Shown: positions 28,024 to 37,360, counted from the stretch's first letter. The stretch: DNA of 64,000 nucleotides from Pseudorhodoplanes sp049324435 (GCA_049324435.1 JBMOOQ010000053.1:1-64000); one strand, 5' to 3'. Program-made: numbers and translations. Notes: a model not told the origin generated them from the sequence alone.

Positions 28024-28956
28024 ATGAAGCTCGAAGCCCTCGCCCGCAAATATCGCATCGACAATCCCGAAAAGTTTCGCCTGACGGATATCGACCCCGG
28101 CGACAGCGCCGGCCTTGCGATCGATAAGGACGAGGCGAAACAGATGCTTCAGGAGAGCATCGGCAAACTCGCTGAATATCAGGAGAAGCTTTATGCCCAG
28201 GATCGCTGGGCGGTGCTCGCGATCTTCCAGGCGATGGATGCCGCCGGCAAGGACGGCGTCATCAAGCATGTGATGTCCGGCATCAATCCGCAGGGCTGCC
28301 AGGTCTATTCGTTCAAGGCGCCGACTTCGCACGAACTCGATCACGACTTCATGTGGCGCACCACGATTTCGATGCCTGAGCGCGGCCGGATCGGGATTTT
28401 CAACCGCTCCTATTACGAAGAGGTGCTGGTGGTCCGGGCGCATCCGGACATTCTGGCGAAGCAGAAGCTGCCGCAAAAGCTCATAACCAAGGACATCTGG
28501 AAGGAGCGGTTCGAGGATATCCGTGCCTTCGAAAAATATCAGGCGCGCAACGGAACGCTGATTTTGAAATTTTTCCTTCACGTCTCGAAGGACGAACAGG
28601 CCAAGCGCTTTCTTGAGCGGATCGACGATCCGGCCAAGAACTGGAAGTTCAACCTCGGCGATGTCGCGGAACGAAAGCGCTGGGACGACTATATGCGCTA
28701 CTATGAGGAGACGATCCGCGAGACCAGCCGGGCGCATGCGCCGTGGTTTGCGGTGCCGGCGGACAAGAAGTGGTTCACGCGGCTCGTCGTCGCCTCGGCG
28801 TTGGTCGAGGCCATGGAAAGTCTCGACCTGCATTATCCGGCGGTCGATGAGGCCGCCCGCGACGAATTGAGGAAAGCGCGGGCGCTGCTCGCCGCCGAAC
28901 TGCCGGAGAAGAAGTCCGGCAAGAAGGAGAACGGCAAGAGCGGCAAGGGGAGCTAA
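28024..28956 (+). CDS. ppk2: polyphosphate kinase 2 family protein
   Basis: PPK2 enzymes transfer phosphate between polyphosphate and nucleotides. In this 310-residue protein the Walker-A-like loop lies in FQAMDAAGKDGVIKH (Gly75-Lys76-Asp77). Next are FNRSYYEEVLVVRAHP and the lid region. The late YMRYYEETIRETS is typical of class I PPK2. The C-terminal 20 residues are Lys/Gly-rich. Whether it makes polyphosphate or phosphorylates NDP/NMP cannot be told. Confidence 0.93.
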   Translation: MKLEALARKYRIDNPEKFRLTDIDPGDSAGLAIDKDEAKQMLQESIGKLAEYQEKLYAQDRWAVLAIFQAMDAAGKDGVIKHVMSGINPQGCQVYSFKAPTSHELDHDFMWRTTISMPERGRIGIFNRSYYEEVLVVRAHPDILAKQKLPQKLITKDIWKERFEDIRAFEKYQARNGTLILKFFLHVSKDEQAKRFLERIDDPAKNWKFNLGDVAERKRWDDYMRYYEETIRETSRAHAPWFAVPADKKWFTRLVVASALVEAMESLDLHYPAVDEAARDELRKARALLAAELPEKKSGKKENGKSGKGS

Positions 28957-28974
28957 GGTCTGGCACGGCCGTTG

Positions 28975-28990
28975 GGGCTGGACCCAGCCC
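28975..28990 (+). terminator. weak hairpin after ppk2
   Basis: GGGCTG and CAGCCC form a 6-bp stem around GACC. Only TT follows, so its strength as a terminator is doubtful. Confidence 0.3.
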
Positions 28991-29038
28991 TTGCCGAAAC
29001 ACCCCGGCGTCCGCTACAAGGACGTTGCAGACGCCATC

Positions 29039-29057
29039 GGTTAATGCCGCATTAACC
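29039..29057. promoter_or_regulatory. perfect palindrome matching a CtrA box
   Basis: GGTTAATG, CCG and CATTAACC form a perfect 19-base palindrome. Inside it is TTAA-N7-TTAAC, the consensus of the alphaproteobacterial cell-cycle regulator CtrA. It lies 44 bases before the start of the leader peptide in front of leuA. Binding is not shown, and the palindrome could equally serve another dimeric regulator. Confidence 0.45.
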
Positions 29058-29100
29058 GTGGTGCCGCACTCTAACGGTCTGTTTTTCGAGGGTTTTCGGC

Positions 29101-29205
29101 ATGTCCGCGCAGGGTTTTGCACGCGCGACGAAACGGGGGGCGCAGGACGCCCTGACCGGTGCTGCCCTCATTCTCGGCGGTCTTCTGCTCCTTACGCGCC
29201 CCTGA
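29101..29205 (+). CDS. leuL: leucine-rich leader peptide before leuA (34 residues)
   Basis: The ORF starts MSAQGFARATKRGAQ and ends GGLLLLTRP before TGA. Seven of its 34 residues are Leu, with four consecutive Leu codons (29182-29193) just before the stop. A GAGGG ribosome site lies upstream. Its position directly before leuA argues for a leader peptide sensing charged tRNA-Leu, although a small membrane peptide cannot be excluded. The gene name is by analogy. Confidence 0.68.
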   Translation: MSAQGFARATKRGAQDALTGAALILGGLLLLTRP

Positions 29206-29262
29206 GGGCCGGCTGGGCAATGTTGCCTGGGCGCTCAGGGGGTCACCGGACAGAAACCCTGA
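29199..29262 (+). promoter_or_regulatory. mutually exclusive stems of the leuA leader
   Basis: CTCAGGGG at 29234-29241 can pair with CCCCTGAG at 29199-29206, which overlaps the leader-peptide stop. Part of it (TCAGGG) can instead pair with CCCTGA at 29257-29262. A small GGCAA/TTGCC hairpin lies inside the first loop. No T-run follows, so control might be translational or Rho-dependent rather than through an intrinsic terminator. Confidence 0.5.
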
Positions 29263-29305
29263 ATAGGCGCCCGACAGCGGCGCAAGACGAGACAAGGACC
29301 ATTTC

Positions 29306-30904
29306 ATGACAACGGCTCCATCCGCCGAGACCCAGCGCTCCGATAAGGACCGCGTCGTCATTTTCGACACCACCTTGCGCGACGGCGAGCAATGCCCCGG
29401 CGCGACCATGACCCATGATGAAAAGCTCGAAGTGGCCGAGCTGCTCGACGAGATGGGGGTGGACGTCATCGAGGCCGGTTTCCCGATCGCCTCGGAAGGC
29501 GACTTCGCCGCGGTGCAGGAAATCGCGCGGCGCACCAAGAACGCGGTGGTGTGCGGGCTCTCCCGCGCTGCGCCGAAGGACATCGACCGCTGCGGCGAAG
29601 CCATCAAGCCGGCGGCGCGCAAGCGCATCCATACCTTCCTGTCCACGTCTCCCGTGCACATGAAGTACAAGCTCCAGAAGGAGCCGCACGAGGTCTACGA
29701 GATGGTGATCGCGCAGGTGACGCGCGCGCGCCAGCATACCGACGATGTCGAATGGTCGGCCGAGGACGGCACGCGCACCGAACACGACTTCCTGTGCCGC
29801 TGTGTTGAGGCCGCGATCAAGGCCGGCGCGACCACGATCAATATTCCCGACACGGTCGGCTACACCGTGCCGGAGGAATATTTCGCGCTGTTCACGATGC
29901 TGCGCGAGCGCGTGCCGAATGCCGACAAGGCGGTGTTTTCGGCGCATTGCCATGACGATCTCGGCATGGCGGTGGCAAATTCACTGGCCGCGGCACGTGC
30001 GGGCGTGCGCCAAATCGAATGCACCATCAACGGCATCGGCGAACGTGCCGGCAATGCCGCGCTGGAAGAGATCGTGATGGCGATCAAGACTCGCAACGAT
30101 GTGCTGCCGTTCTGGACCGGCATCGACACGACCATGCTGACACGCGCCTCCAAACTCGTGTCGGCTGCGACCTCGTTCCCGGTGCAGTACAACAAGGCCA
30201 TCGTCGGGCGGAATGCCTTCGCGCATGAGAGCGGCATCCATCAGGACGGGATGCTGAAGAATACCCAGACCTACGAGATCATGACGCCGGAATCGGTCGG
30301 CGTAAAACAGACCTCGCTGGTGATGGGCAAGCATTCCGGCCGCCACGCCTTCCAGCACAAGCTGGAGGAACTGGGCTACAAGCTCGGCCAGAACCAGCTG
30401 GAAGATGCCTTCGTGCGGTTCAAGGCGCTGGCTGACCGCAAGAAGCACATCTACGACGAGGACATCGAGGCGCTGGTCGACGAGGAGATCGCGCACGAGC
30501 ACGATCGCATCACCCTGACCTCGCTGACGGTCATCGCCGGCACCCGCGGCCCGCAATCGGCCACGCTGGAACTCGACATCGACGGCCGGCAACAAACCGT
30601 GCAGTCGACCGGCAATGGCCCTGTGGATGCGATCTTCAATGCGATCAAGGCGCTGGTGCCGCATGAGGCGGTGCTGGAACTGTACCAGGTCCACGCCGTG
30701 ACCGAAGGCACCGACGCACAGGCCGAAGTCTCGGTTCGGCTTGCGCAGGGCGATTATTCGGTCACCTCGCGCGGTGCCGACCCCGATACGCTGGTCGCCT
30801 CCGCCAAGGCCTATCTGGGTGCGCTGAACAAGCTCATCAGCAAGCAGAACCGGGGCGCCGAGGGCGGCCGCGGCCGCCGCATCCATTCGACGGACGTTGG
30901 TTAA
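29306..30904 (+). CDS. leuA: 2-isopropylmalate synthase
   Basis: LeuA condenses 2-oxoisovalerate with acetyl-CoA, the first committed step of leucine synthesis. The protein has 532 residues. The metal-binding DTTLRDGEQCPGATM starts the TIM-barrel, and the HxH pair lies in FSAHCHDDLGM. The C-terminal LeuA regulatory domain (about residue 395 on) gives leucine feedback. It is preceded by a leucine-codon leader. The ATG follows AAGGA. Confidence 0.97.
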   Translation: MTTAPSAETQRSDKDRVVIFDTTLRDGEQCPGATMTHDEKLEVAELLDEMGVDVIEAGFPIASEGDFAAVQEIARRTKNAVVCGLSRAAPKDIDRCGEAIKPAARKRIHTFLSTSPVHMKYKLQKEPHEVYEMVIAQVTRARQHTDDVEWSAEDGTRTEHDFLCRCVEAAIKAGATTINIPDTVGYTVPEEYFALFTMLRERVPNADKAVFSAHCHDDLGMAVANSLAAARAGVRQIECTINGIGERAGNAALEEIVMAIKTRNDVLPFWTGIDTTMLTRASKLVSAATSFPVQYNKAIVGRNAFAHESGIHQDGMLKNTQTYEIMTPESVGVKQTSLVMGKHSGRHAFQHKLEELGYKLGQNQLEDAFVRFKALADRKKHIYDEDIEALVDEEIAHEHDRITLTSLTVIAGTRGPQSATLELDIDGRQQTVQSTGNGPVDAIFNAIKALVPHEAVLELYQVHAVTEGTDAQAEVSVRLAQGDYSVTSRGADPDTLVASAKAYLGALNKLISKQNRGAEGGRGRRIHSTDVG

Positions 30905-30913
30905 GCCGTGCTG

Positions 30914-30936
30914 CCCCTCTCCTGAAGGGGGAGGGG
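30914..30936. repeat. palindromic repeat after leuA
   Basis: CCCCTCTCC, TGAA and GGGGGAGGGG form an imperfect hairpin 10 bases after the leuA stop. It may also act in 3'-end formation, but it has no T-run. Confidence 0.55.
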
Positions 30937-31023
30937 AAGCAAAAGCTCCGGATAGCCTTAAGCCAATCTTCAGACCGCGCTGGCAGCCTGCCGCCACCCT
31001 TTTGGCTGGGCGGCAGGCATCTC

Positions 31024-33297
31024 ATGACGGCGATCGAACGAAGTGCAGGCGAGACCGGCCGGATGGCCCTGGCGCTGGTCGCTCTGACCCTGCCGGTTTT
31101 TGCTGTCACCATCTGCTTGTCCGCGTTCCTGTTGTTCTCGGTCCAGCCGATGTTCGCCAAGATGGCTCTGCCGCTGCTCGGCGGCTCGCCCGGCGTCTGG
31201 TCGGTCGCGATGGTGTTCTTCCAGGCGATGCTGCTGGCCGGCTATGCCTATGCCCATGGCGTCACAAGAGTGCTCGATCCGCGTGTTGCCGTCGGTGTGC
31301 ATCTCTGTGTCTTTGGCCTTGCGCTGGTCTCGCTGCCGCTTGCGCTGGCCTCGGGCTACGGCAAGCCGCCGGCGGATGGCGAGGCGCTGTGGCTGATAGG
31401 ATTGTTCGGCGTCTCGATCGGATTGCCGTTCTTTGCGGTCGCGGCCAATGCGCCGCTGTTGCAAGCCTGGTTCGCCAGGACGAAGCATCCGCAGGCGAAC
31501 GATCCGTACTTTCTCTACGGAGCATCCAATCTCGGCTCGTTTGTCGCGCTTCTCGCCTATCCCGTTGTCATTGAGCCGTTCCTGACATTGCGGATGCAAT
31601 CGCTCAGCTGGAGCGCCGGGTTTGTGTTGCTGATGGCGATGATTGCCGGTGCCGGCCTGCTGATGGCTACGACCATGCGTCCGGCCGAACTTCGCGTCGC
31701 CGACCGGCCGGCCGTTGCGCCACGGATCCGCGATATCGCAGTCTGGATCGCATTGGCATTTGTTCCATCTGCGATGCTCGTCGCCGTGACGTCCCATATT
31801 TCGACCGATATCGCGTCTGCACCGTTTCTGTGGGTCGTGCCGCTGGCAATTTTTCTTGCGACCTTCATTTTCACCTTCCGCGCCGGAGGCGATCGGACGC
31901 ACCGTGTGATGGTGCTGTTGCTGCCGTTTATCGTCGCGCCGCTTGCAATCGCCCTGTTCGGGGGCGCGCGGGCGTTCTGGTTCGTGGTGCTTGCGCTCGA
32001 CCTCGCGCTGCTCGCCGTCACCGCGATGATCTGCCACCGCGAGCTCTATCAGAAGCGGCCCGATGCTCGCTATCTTACCGGTTTCTATCTCTGGATCTCG
32101 GTCGGTGGCGTGCTGGGCGGCATCTTCACCGGTCTGATCGCACCCTACGTTTTCCCGGACGTATGGGAATATCCGATCCTGACCGTGCTCGCGCTGCTGT
32201 GCCGGCCCGGCGCATTCGATGGCGGGTTGCGGCGCTGGGCCAAGGGCCTTGCCGTCTTTGCCGCGCTCACCGCGCTTCTGGTTCTGCCCTGGCTGTCCGG
32301 CCGCCAGATTCCGGCAGGCATGGCCGTTCCGTGGATGATCGGTCTTGTCGCGCTGGCTGCCTTCATCATGGTGAATGCACGCGACACCATGAGAGCGGCG
32401 CTGACCACGGCCTTCGTGCTGATCGCGACTGCGCTCTACCGGCCGGGATTCGTGCAGGCGGAAACGGCGCGCAGCTTTTTCGGCGTGCACAAGGTTGCGG
32501 ACAGTACGGACGGCCGCTTCCGCATGCTGTTCCATGGTACGACGCTGCACGGCGTTCAGCGCTTGACGAACGAGGATGGAACTCCCGATACCGGAAGGCC
32601 GGAGCCGCTGACCTATTATTACAAGCGCGGTCCGATCGCCGATACGATCGCGGCAATGCGCGAGCAGAAGGGGACGCTCGACGCTGTTGCGGTGGTCGGG
32701 CTCGGAACCGGCAGCATGGCTTGCCATGCGCGTGACGGAGAACGCTGGCGTTATTTCGAAATCGATCCGGTGGTGGTGCGGCTCGCACGCGACCCGGAGA
32801 AGTTCCGGTTCCTGACGGATTGTGGTGGAGGCGGGAACGACATCGTTATCGGCGATGCGCGATTGACGCTACCCCAGGAACGCGACAGCTTCGATCTGAT
32901 CGTGCTCGACGCATTCTCCTCGGATGTGGTTCCGGTGCATCTGCTAACCAGGGAAGCGGTCGGCCAATATCTCGGCCGGTTGAAGCCGGGCGGCGCGATC
33001 GCTTTCCACATCTCCAACCGCTATCTGGAGCTGGCCAGTGTCATTGCCGAAGTCGGCGCTACACACGGGCTTGTCACCATCGTCCGGCGCGACGATACGG
33101 TTTCGAAAGAGGACATCCACCGCAACATGTATGCCGGCTCTCTTGTGGCGGTGGTCGCCCGTTCGGCAGGCGATCTCGCGACGCTGACCGCGCGCCCCGG
33201 ATGGCGGCTGCAGGAGGCAGACGGCAGCGTGCGGCCCTGGACGGACGATTATTCGAACATTCTTGCAGCGATCTGGCGGCTCCACACCGGAAAGTGA
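31024..33297 (+). CDS. membrane-fused spermidine-synthase-like protein
   Basis: The 757-residue protein joins a large membrane domain (about residues 1-470, roughly a dozen helices) to a cytosolic SAM-binding Rossmann domain. The latter reads VAVVGLGTGSMACHA, then RYFEIDPVVVRLA, then LDAFSSDVVPVHLLT, like spermidine synthase. Such fusions are widespread in bacteria but their substrate is unknown. True polyamine synthesis is not proven because the putrescine-binding residues cannot be judged by eye. Confidence 0.87.
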   Translation: MTAIERSAGETGRMALALVALTLPVFAVTICLSAFLLFSVQPMFAKMALPLLGGSPGVWSVAMVFFQAMLLAGYAYAHGVTRVLDPRVAVGVHLCVFGLALVSLPLALASGYGKPPADGEALWLIGLFGVSIGLPFFAVAANAPLLQAWFARTKHPQANDPYFLYGASNLGSFVALLAYPVVIEPFLTLRMQSLSWSAGFVLLMAMIAGAGLLMATTMRPAELRVADRPAVAPRIRDIAVWIALAFVPSAMLVAVTSHISTDIASAPFLWVVPLAIFLATFIFTFRAGGDRTHRVMVLLLPFIVAPLAIALFGGARAFWFVVLALDLALLAVTAMICHRELYQKRPDARYLTGFYLWISVGGVLGGIFTGLIAPYVFPDVWEYPILTVLALLCRPGAFDGGLRRWAKGLAVFAALTALLVLPWLSGRQIPAGMAVPWMIGLVALAAFIMVNARDTMRAALTTAFVLIATALYRPGFVQAETARSFFGVHKVADSTDGRFRMLFHGTTLHGVQRLTNEDGTPDTGRPEPLTYYYKRGPIADTIAAMREQKGTLDAVAVVGLGTGSMACHARDGERWRYFEIDPVVVRLARDPEKFRFLTDCGGGGNDIVIGDARLTLPQERDSFDLIVLDAFSSDVVPVHLLTREAVGQYLGRLKPGGAIAFHISNRYLELASVIAEVGATHGLVTIVRRDDTVSKEDIHRNMYAGSLVAVVARSAGDLATLTARPGWRLQEADGSVRPWTDDYSNILAAIWRLHTGK

Positions 33298-33482
33298 GGC
33301 CACGGAGCGGACAGCGGCTCAAAAACCGCGACTTGCCGCAATGATGCCGCATTAAGTGTCGGATTTTGAAAGATATCTTGATCCGGTTTTAACCCTTCCC
33401 GGGCGGTTGCATGTTGCCGGATCCGGCCGCCTGCGGTATTCCGCGCTGCAGCAAATCAATGAAAATCGCGGGGTTTTCAATA

Positions 33483-33896
33483 ATGTGGAAGGCGTTTGTC
33501 GCCGGCCTGGTGGTGATGGCTTTATCCGCACCGATCGCAACCTCCGTTCCCGCCGCAGCTGATTCAAGCCAGCTGGAGGCCGGGATCGCCCGGTTCAAGT
33601 CGGCGCTGCGGTTGACCCCAGCGCAGGAACGGCATTGGCCGCGGGTCGAAGCGGCGTTGCGCGCCATGGCCCAGGAGGGCGACCGGCAGCAGGTGGCCGA
33701 TGCGTCCGGCAATCCAGGCTTCTTCCGCCGCGTCGGGAGCCGCGCGACCGAAATGGCCATGAGCGCGGCGTCGATGCGCAAGCTGGTTTCGGCGGCGCAA
33801 CCGCTGGTGAAATCGCTCGACGAGGACCAAAAGCGCGAGGCGATCAGTCTCGCGCGTGCGATGGGCTTCGGCAGCCTCGCCGCGCGGTTCGAGTAA
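33483..33896 (+). CDS. exported Spy/CpxP-like (LTxxQ) protein
   Basis: With the ATG at 33483 the protein has 137 residues; ATG at 33459 is also possible. A signal peptide ends near PAAA. The mature part is helical and carries LTPAQERHW, the LTxxQ motif of periplasmic Spy/CpxP chaperones. A related LDEDQ lies near the end, before AISLARAMGFGSL. A role in envelope protein folding is inferred from the motif only. Confidence 0.7.
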   Translation: MWKAFVAGLVVMALSAPIATSVPAAADSSQLEAGIARFKSALRLTPAQERHWPRVEAALRAMAQEGDRQQVADASGNPGFFRRVGSRATEMAMSAASMRKLVSAAQPLVKSLDEDQKREAISLARAMGFGSLAARFE

Positions 33897-33932
33897 CGCG
33901 CGTTGTCGCGCCGCGCTTATCAGTGACGCATA

Positions 33933-33959
33933 GGGCCGCTCGGGGGAGCGGCCCTTTTT
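33933..33959 (+). terminator. strong Rho-independent terminator
   Basis: A perfect 9-bp stem (GGGCCGCTC with GAGCGGCCC), loop GGGG, is followed by TTTTT. It ends the Spy-like gene and lies only a few bases from the end of the opposing TRAP permease gene. Confidence 0.88.
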
Positions 33960-33966
33960 GCTGGCG

Positions 33967-35982
33967 TCAGCCCATATCTCGCTTGGCTTCGGCGACGAGC
34001 GCGGACAGGTCGCCGCGCGTGTCGCGGTCATCCAAAGGCTCGTCGAGTGATGCCGGCGGCGCAATGACACGATGACGCATCAGACCGAAGATGGTAAGGA
34101 TCGCGACCGCCGGTGAGACCGCAAGCGCCCAGCTATCGTTCGGATAGAACAGCACGAACAGCGCCAGCGCGGCGATCACCAGACGCAGTCCTATGTCGAG
34201 GGCTGTGTTGGTGGACATCCGGCCGAACATCGCAAAGGCGATACCGCTTGTGCCGATGAAGACGACGATGACGTCGGCGATCTGAGCCCAGCCGGTCGTC
34301 ACCACCATGTTCGATCGCGTGAAGATGGCAAAGGTCATCAGGGTGATCGGCATGCAGATTTTCAGCGCTTCCCACATCGTGCGCATGAAGGATGCTTCCG
34401 CGATGCGGGCCGACACGGCCGCGGTGAGCGATGTCGGCGGCGACAGCTCGCCCCAGACCGAGATCAGGAACACGAAGAAATGCGCCACCCACGGATTGAC
34501 GCCGAGATTGGTGAGCGGCTGCACGATGATCACCGCGCCGATAATGTAGGTCGCGGTCGGCGGCAGGCCGGCGCCGACCAGCCAGCCGAAAATATAGGCC
34601 ATCGCGATCATCGCGACGATATTCCACGCGCCGAGATCGAGCAGTGTCGCGCCCATGCGGTTGATGAAGCCGGTCACCGTGAACAACCCGATCATGATGC
34701 CGAGTGTGGCGAGCAAGAGCGTCAGATAGGACGTCATGTCGCCGTGAGTCTCGATGCTGAGCCGGATGCACTCCAGCAGCGACTGGTCCTTGACCTCCGG
34801 GTCCTTCAGGACGTGCTTGAAATACAGGAACGCCACCATCAGGAAGAAGAACATGAAGGCCGCGGTGTAGAGCGCGGCGCGCAATTCGCCGATGCCGAGA
34901 TAGCCCATCAGGAAAATGAGATAGAGAACCGATACGAAGAAGATCGCGGTCTTGACCTGATTATAGCGCGGGACCGGTGGCGGCGAGACTTCATCGCGTG
35001 GCAGCAGCCGCACGCACAGCAGATAGACCGCGAGCGAGACGCAGCCGTAATAGACCAGCGCGAGGCCGAAGCCGCGGGCCACGACGTCCCAATAGGGCAC
35101 GCCGAGGAAGTCGGACATCAGGAACGCGCCGACCCCCATCATCGGCGGCATCAGCAAACCGCCCATCGAGGCCGAGGTCTCGACCGCGGCGGCGAAGGTG
35201 CCGGGTACGCCATAGCGTTTCATCAGCGGAATGGTGATCGAGCCGACGACAACTGCATTGGCCGAGCCCGAACCCGAAATGGTGCCGACGGCCAGCGATC
35301 CCATCACCGCAGTCTGCGGCACCATCTGACGCGAGCGCCCGGCGAGCCTTCGCATCACCGCAATCATGGCACTCTGCGCGCCGAAACCGCGCGCCGCAGC
35401 CGCCAGCAGCAGAAAAGCGGCAATCAGCGTCAGCGCGAGCTGTCCGTAAATTCCGTAAATTCCAGTCGATAATTCGACAGTGCTGGATGTGACGACGCGG
35501 TAAAACGTCGTGCCCGGGTGCCAGAAAAAATCGACCGGGCTGAGATTGCCGTACAGCGTGTAAAACACCAGAACGAGGTTGATCCAAAACAGCGCGGGAT
35601 GTGCAAGCCGCGACAATTCCATCACCAGAAGAAAGATCAGCAGACCGCAGATGAAGTCGCCCCGCGTGTAGGAGCCCTGCCGGTAGATTGCGATCTCCTC
35701 GAATTCCCACCAGAAGTGCCAGAATGCATAGAGCGCGATGGCGACATAGATGACGACAACGATGTCGTTCACCCGCGGCGGCAGCCATTTGTAGAGATAA
35801 TTCTCACGGTACATGAAAAGGGTTTGCAGGATGACGGCGACCGGGATCAGCCGCGCGGCAAGCTCCTGCGGTCCGCCGGCACCAGTATAGAAATAATAGA
35901 GCAGCCAGGTCAGCAGGACGGCTGAGAAAAAAAGAATGACGTTATTGAGGCTGACATGCCTCCGCAGTCCCTCGGACACCAT
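33967..35982 (-). CDS. TRAP transporter fused permease (DctQM type)
   Basis: With the ATG at 35982 the protein has 671 residues. About four N-terminal helices correspond to the small DctQ subunit and about twelve further helices to DctM. The QTAVMGSLAVGTISGSGSANAVVVGSITIP block is typical of TRAP-TAXI permeases, as is ETSASMGGLLMPPMMGVGAF. It takes up an organic acid with sodium or protons together with the TAXI receptor encoded upstream. The acidic C-terminal tail is cytosolic. Confidence 0.93.
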   Translation of the reverse strand: MVSEGLRRHVSLNNVILFFSAVLLTWLLYYFYTGAGGPQELAARLIPVAVILQTLFMYRENYLYKWLPPRVNDIVVVIYVAIALYAFWHFWWEFEEIAIYRQGSYTRGDFICGLLIFLLVMELSRLAHPALFWINLVLVFYTLYGNLSPVDFFWHPGTTFYRVVTSSTVELSTGIYGIYGQLALTLIAAFLLLAAAARGFGAQSAMIAVMRRLAGRSRQMVPQTAVMGSLAVGTISGSGSANAVVVGSITIPLMKRYGVPGTFAAAVETSASMGGLLMPPMMGVGAFLMSDFLGVPYWDVVARGFGLALVYYGCVSLAVYLLCVRLLPRDEVSPPPVPRYNQVKTAIFFVSVLYLIFLMGYLGIGELRAALYTAAFMFFFLMVAFLYFKHVLKDPEVKDQSLLECIRLSIETHGDMTSYLTLLLATLGIMIGLFTVTGFINRMGATLLDLGAWNIVAMIAMAYIFGWLVGAGLPPTATYIIGAVIIVQPLTNLGVNPWVAHFFVFLISVWGELSPPTSLTAAVSARIAEASFMRTMWEALKICMPITLMTFAIFTRSNMVVTTGWAQIADVIVVFIGTSGIAFAMFGRMSTNTALDIGLRLVIAALALFVLFYPNDSWALAVSPAVAILTIFGLMRHRVIAPPASLDEPLDDRDTRGDLSALVAEAKRDMG

Positions 35983-36146
35983 CGCCGTCCCCTCCGGCTC
36001 GTCGCAGGTTATCGTTATTGTTGCGTTCGCGCGTTGTGGCATAGCCGGCACGCCGCGCCGTGGCGGGACGCGGGCGCGCCTGGCAAACAGGCGAGGCGAT
36101 GCGCCTGCCCGCGCATTCGCCTCGGCTGCAGATTACCGCAATCGGC

Positions 36147-37193
36147 TCAGCTTCCGGCCTTCGCGATCGTCCACTTGTCGTCCCACGCCTTGTGCTCCTT
36201 CAGAAACTTGGCGAGGCCGGCATGTACGGGAATATCGGGATTGGCCTTGATGCCATTGACCTGCATGCCGATGAAGTCTTTCGCCATCGGCGTGAACCCG
36301 GCATCCGCCTTCGCCAGCGCGTCGCGGTTCTTGTAGAAGGCGCTGAGCAGCTTATAGACCACGTCCTCCGGCATATCGGCGCGCATGTTGTAGGCAAACA
36401 GAATCGGCACGCCCTGGATGTTCTGGACGCCGACGTCCTTCGCGAACACTTTGGGGCTGACATCGGCGATCGTCAGGCCCGCGGATTTGAGCTTCGCGAC
36501 TTCATCCGGGCACGGATTGACGACTTTCACGTCCATTCGGACCTCGGTCTCTTTCCAGTAGGGCGCGAGCGATGCACCTGACGTGGTGTAGGCCACAGAA
36601 CCCGCAATGGTGCCGCCTTTCAGCGCGTCGGACTGCGTCTTCGGATCGATCTGGACGTGCTTGAAGTCATATCCCAGCGCCTTATACATCCGCTGGAAAT
36701 TCAGCCAGTTCATGAATCCGGCCGGCGTGAAGAAAACAGGCTTGCCGGACAGGTCCTTCAGGCACTTGTACTGCGCCGCCTTGTCCGCGGGCACCGCCAT
36801 GAAGGATTCCATGGGGTAGGCATACCAGGTGTGGACCAGCTTGCCCTTGGCCGGGGTGTAATTCTTGAAACCGCCTTCGCCTGCATAAAGCTGGGTCATG
36901 CCGACATCGGCGGTGTAACCGATCTCGCCGTTGCCATCCATCGCGGCCTTCATCGCCGCTGTTGTCGCGGGATAGGGGTTGACAGTGATGGTATATTCGC
37001 CGCCGAGCGCTTCCTCGGCGATCTTCACCATCGCGGCGGCGACCTTGTAGCCGTAGGAATCCACGCTCGACGTGGACCAGCGGATCGACTTGCGTTCCTG
37101 CGACTGGGCCAGCGGCGCGGTCGTGACGACGAGCGCGACCGCGACACCGGCGGTGGACAGCGCAAGCCAGGTCTTCCGTTTCAACTGCTGCAT
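36147..37193 (-). CDS. TAXI-family TRAP solute receptor
   Basis: This periplasmic receptor has 348 residues and a signal peptide ending near AQSQ. It resembles TAXI receptors: WSTSSVDSYGYKVAAAMVKIAEEALGGEYTITVNPYPAT at the mature start. The conserved DMGMTQLY-like strand reads ADVGMTQLYAGEGGF. The ATG follows GGGAGA. It is transcribed toward the fused permease gene 164 bases on and forms a complete TRAP-TAXI system with it. Confidence 0.92.
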   Translation of the reverse strand: MQQLKRKTWLALSTAGVAVALVVTTAPLAQSQERKSIRWSTSSVDSYGYKVAAAMVKIAEEALGGEYTITVNPYPATTAAMKAAMDGNGEIGYTADVGMTQLYAGEGGFKNYTPAKGKLVHTWYAYPMESFMAVPADKAAQYKCLKDLSGKPVFFTPAGFMNWLNFQRMYKALGYDFKHVQIDPKTQSDALKGGTIAGSVAYTTSGASLAPYWKETEVRMDVKVVNPCPDEVAKLKSAGLTIADVSPKVFAKDVGVQNIQGVPILFAYNMRADMPEDVVYKLLSAFYKNRDALAKADAGFTPMAKDFIGMQVNGIKANPDIPVHAGLAKFLKEHKAWDDKWTIAKAGS

Positions 37194-37330
37194 AGCATCT
37201 TCTCCCTGTGGCCTTTTTGGTTTCCGGTTCGCCCGGCCTGCCGGGTGTTCCCGGTCATGATAAAAGTCTAGCCGATGAAATCGCCGCGCGCGCAAAAAAA
37301 GCGGCGCGAAAGTGGCAATTCGTCGCGTTT

Positions 37331-37360
37331 GGACAGCTGGTTCCGCCCGAACCTGTCCGA
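37331..37360. repeat. nested inverted repeat
   Basis: The arms GGAC and GTCC enclose GGTTC and GAACC around CGCCC. It lies in the region between the TAXI gene and the candidate small RNA and might be an operator or RNA hairpin. Confidence 0.3.

Noticed and set aside
33340..33356. Second CtrA-like site near the Spy-like gene
   Set aside because: Only one TTAA half matches; the other half reads ATGA, too weak to call.
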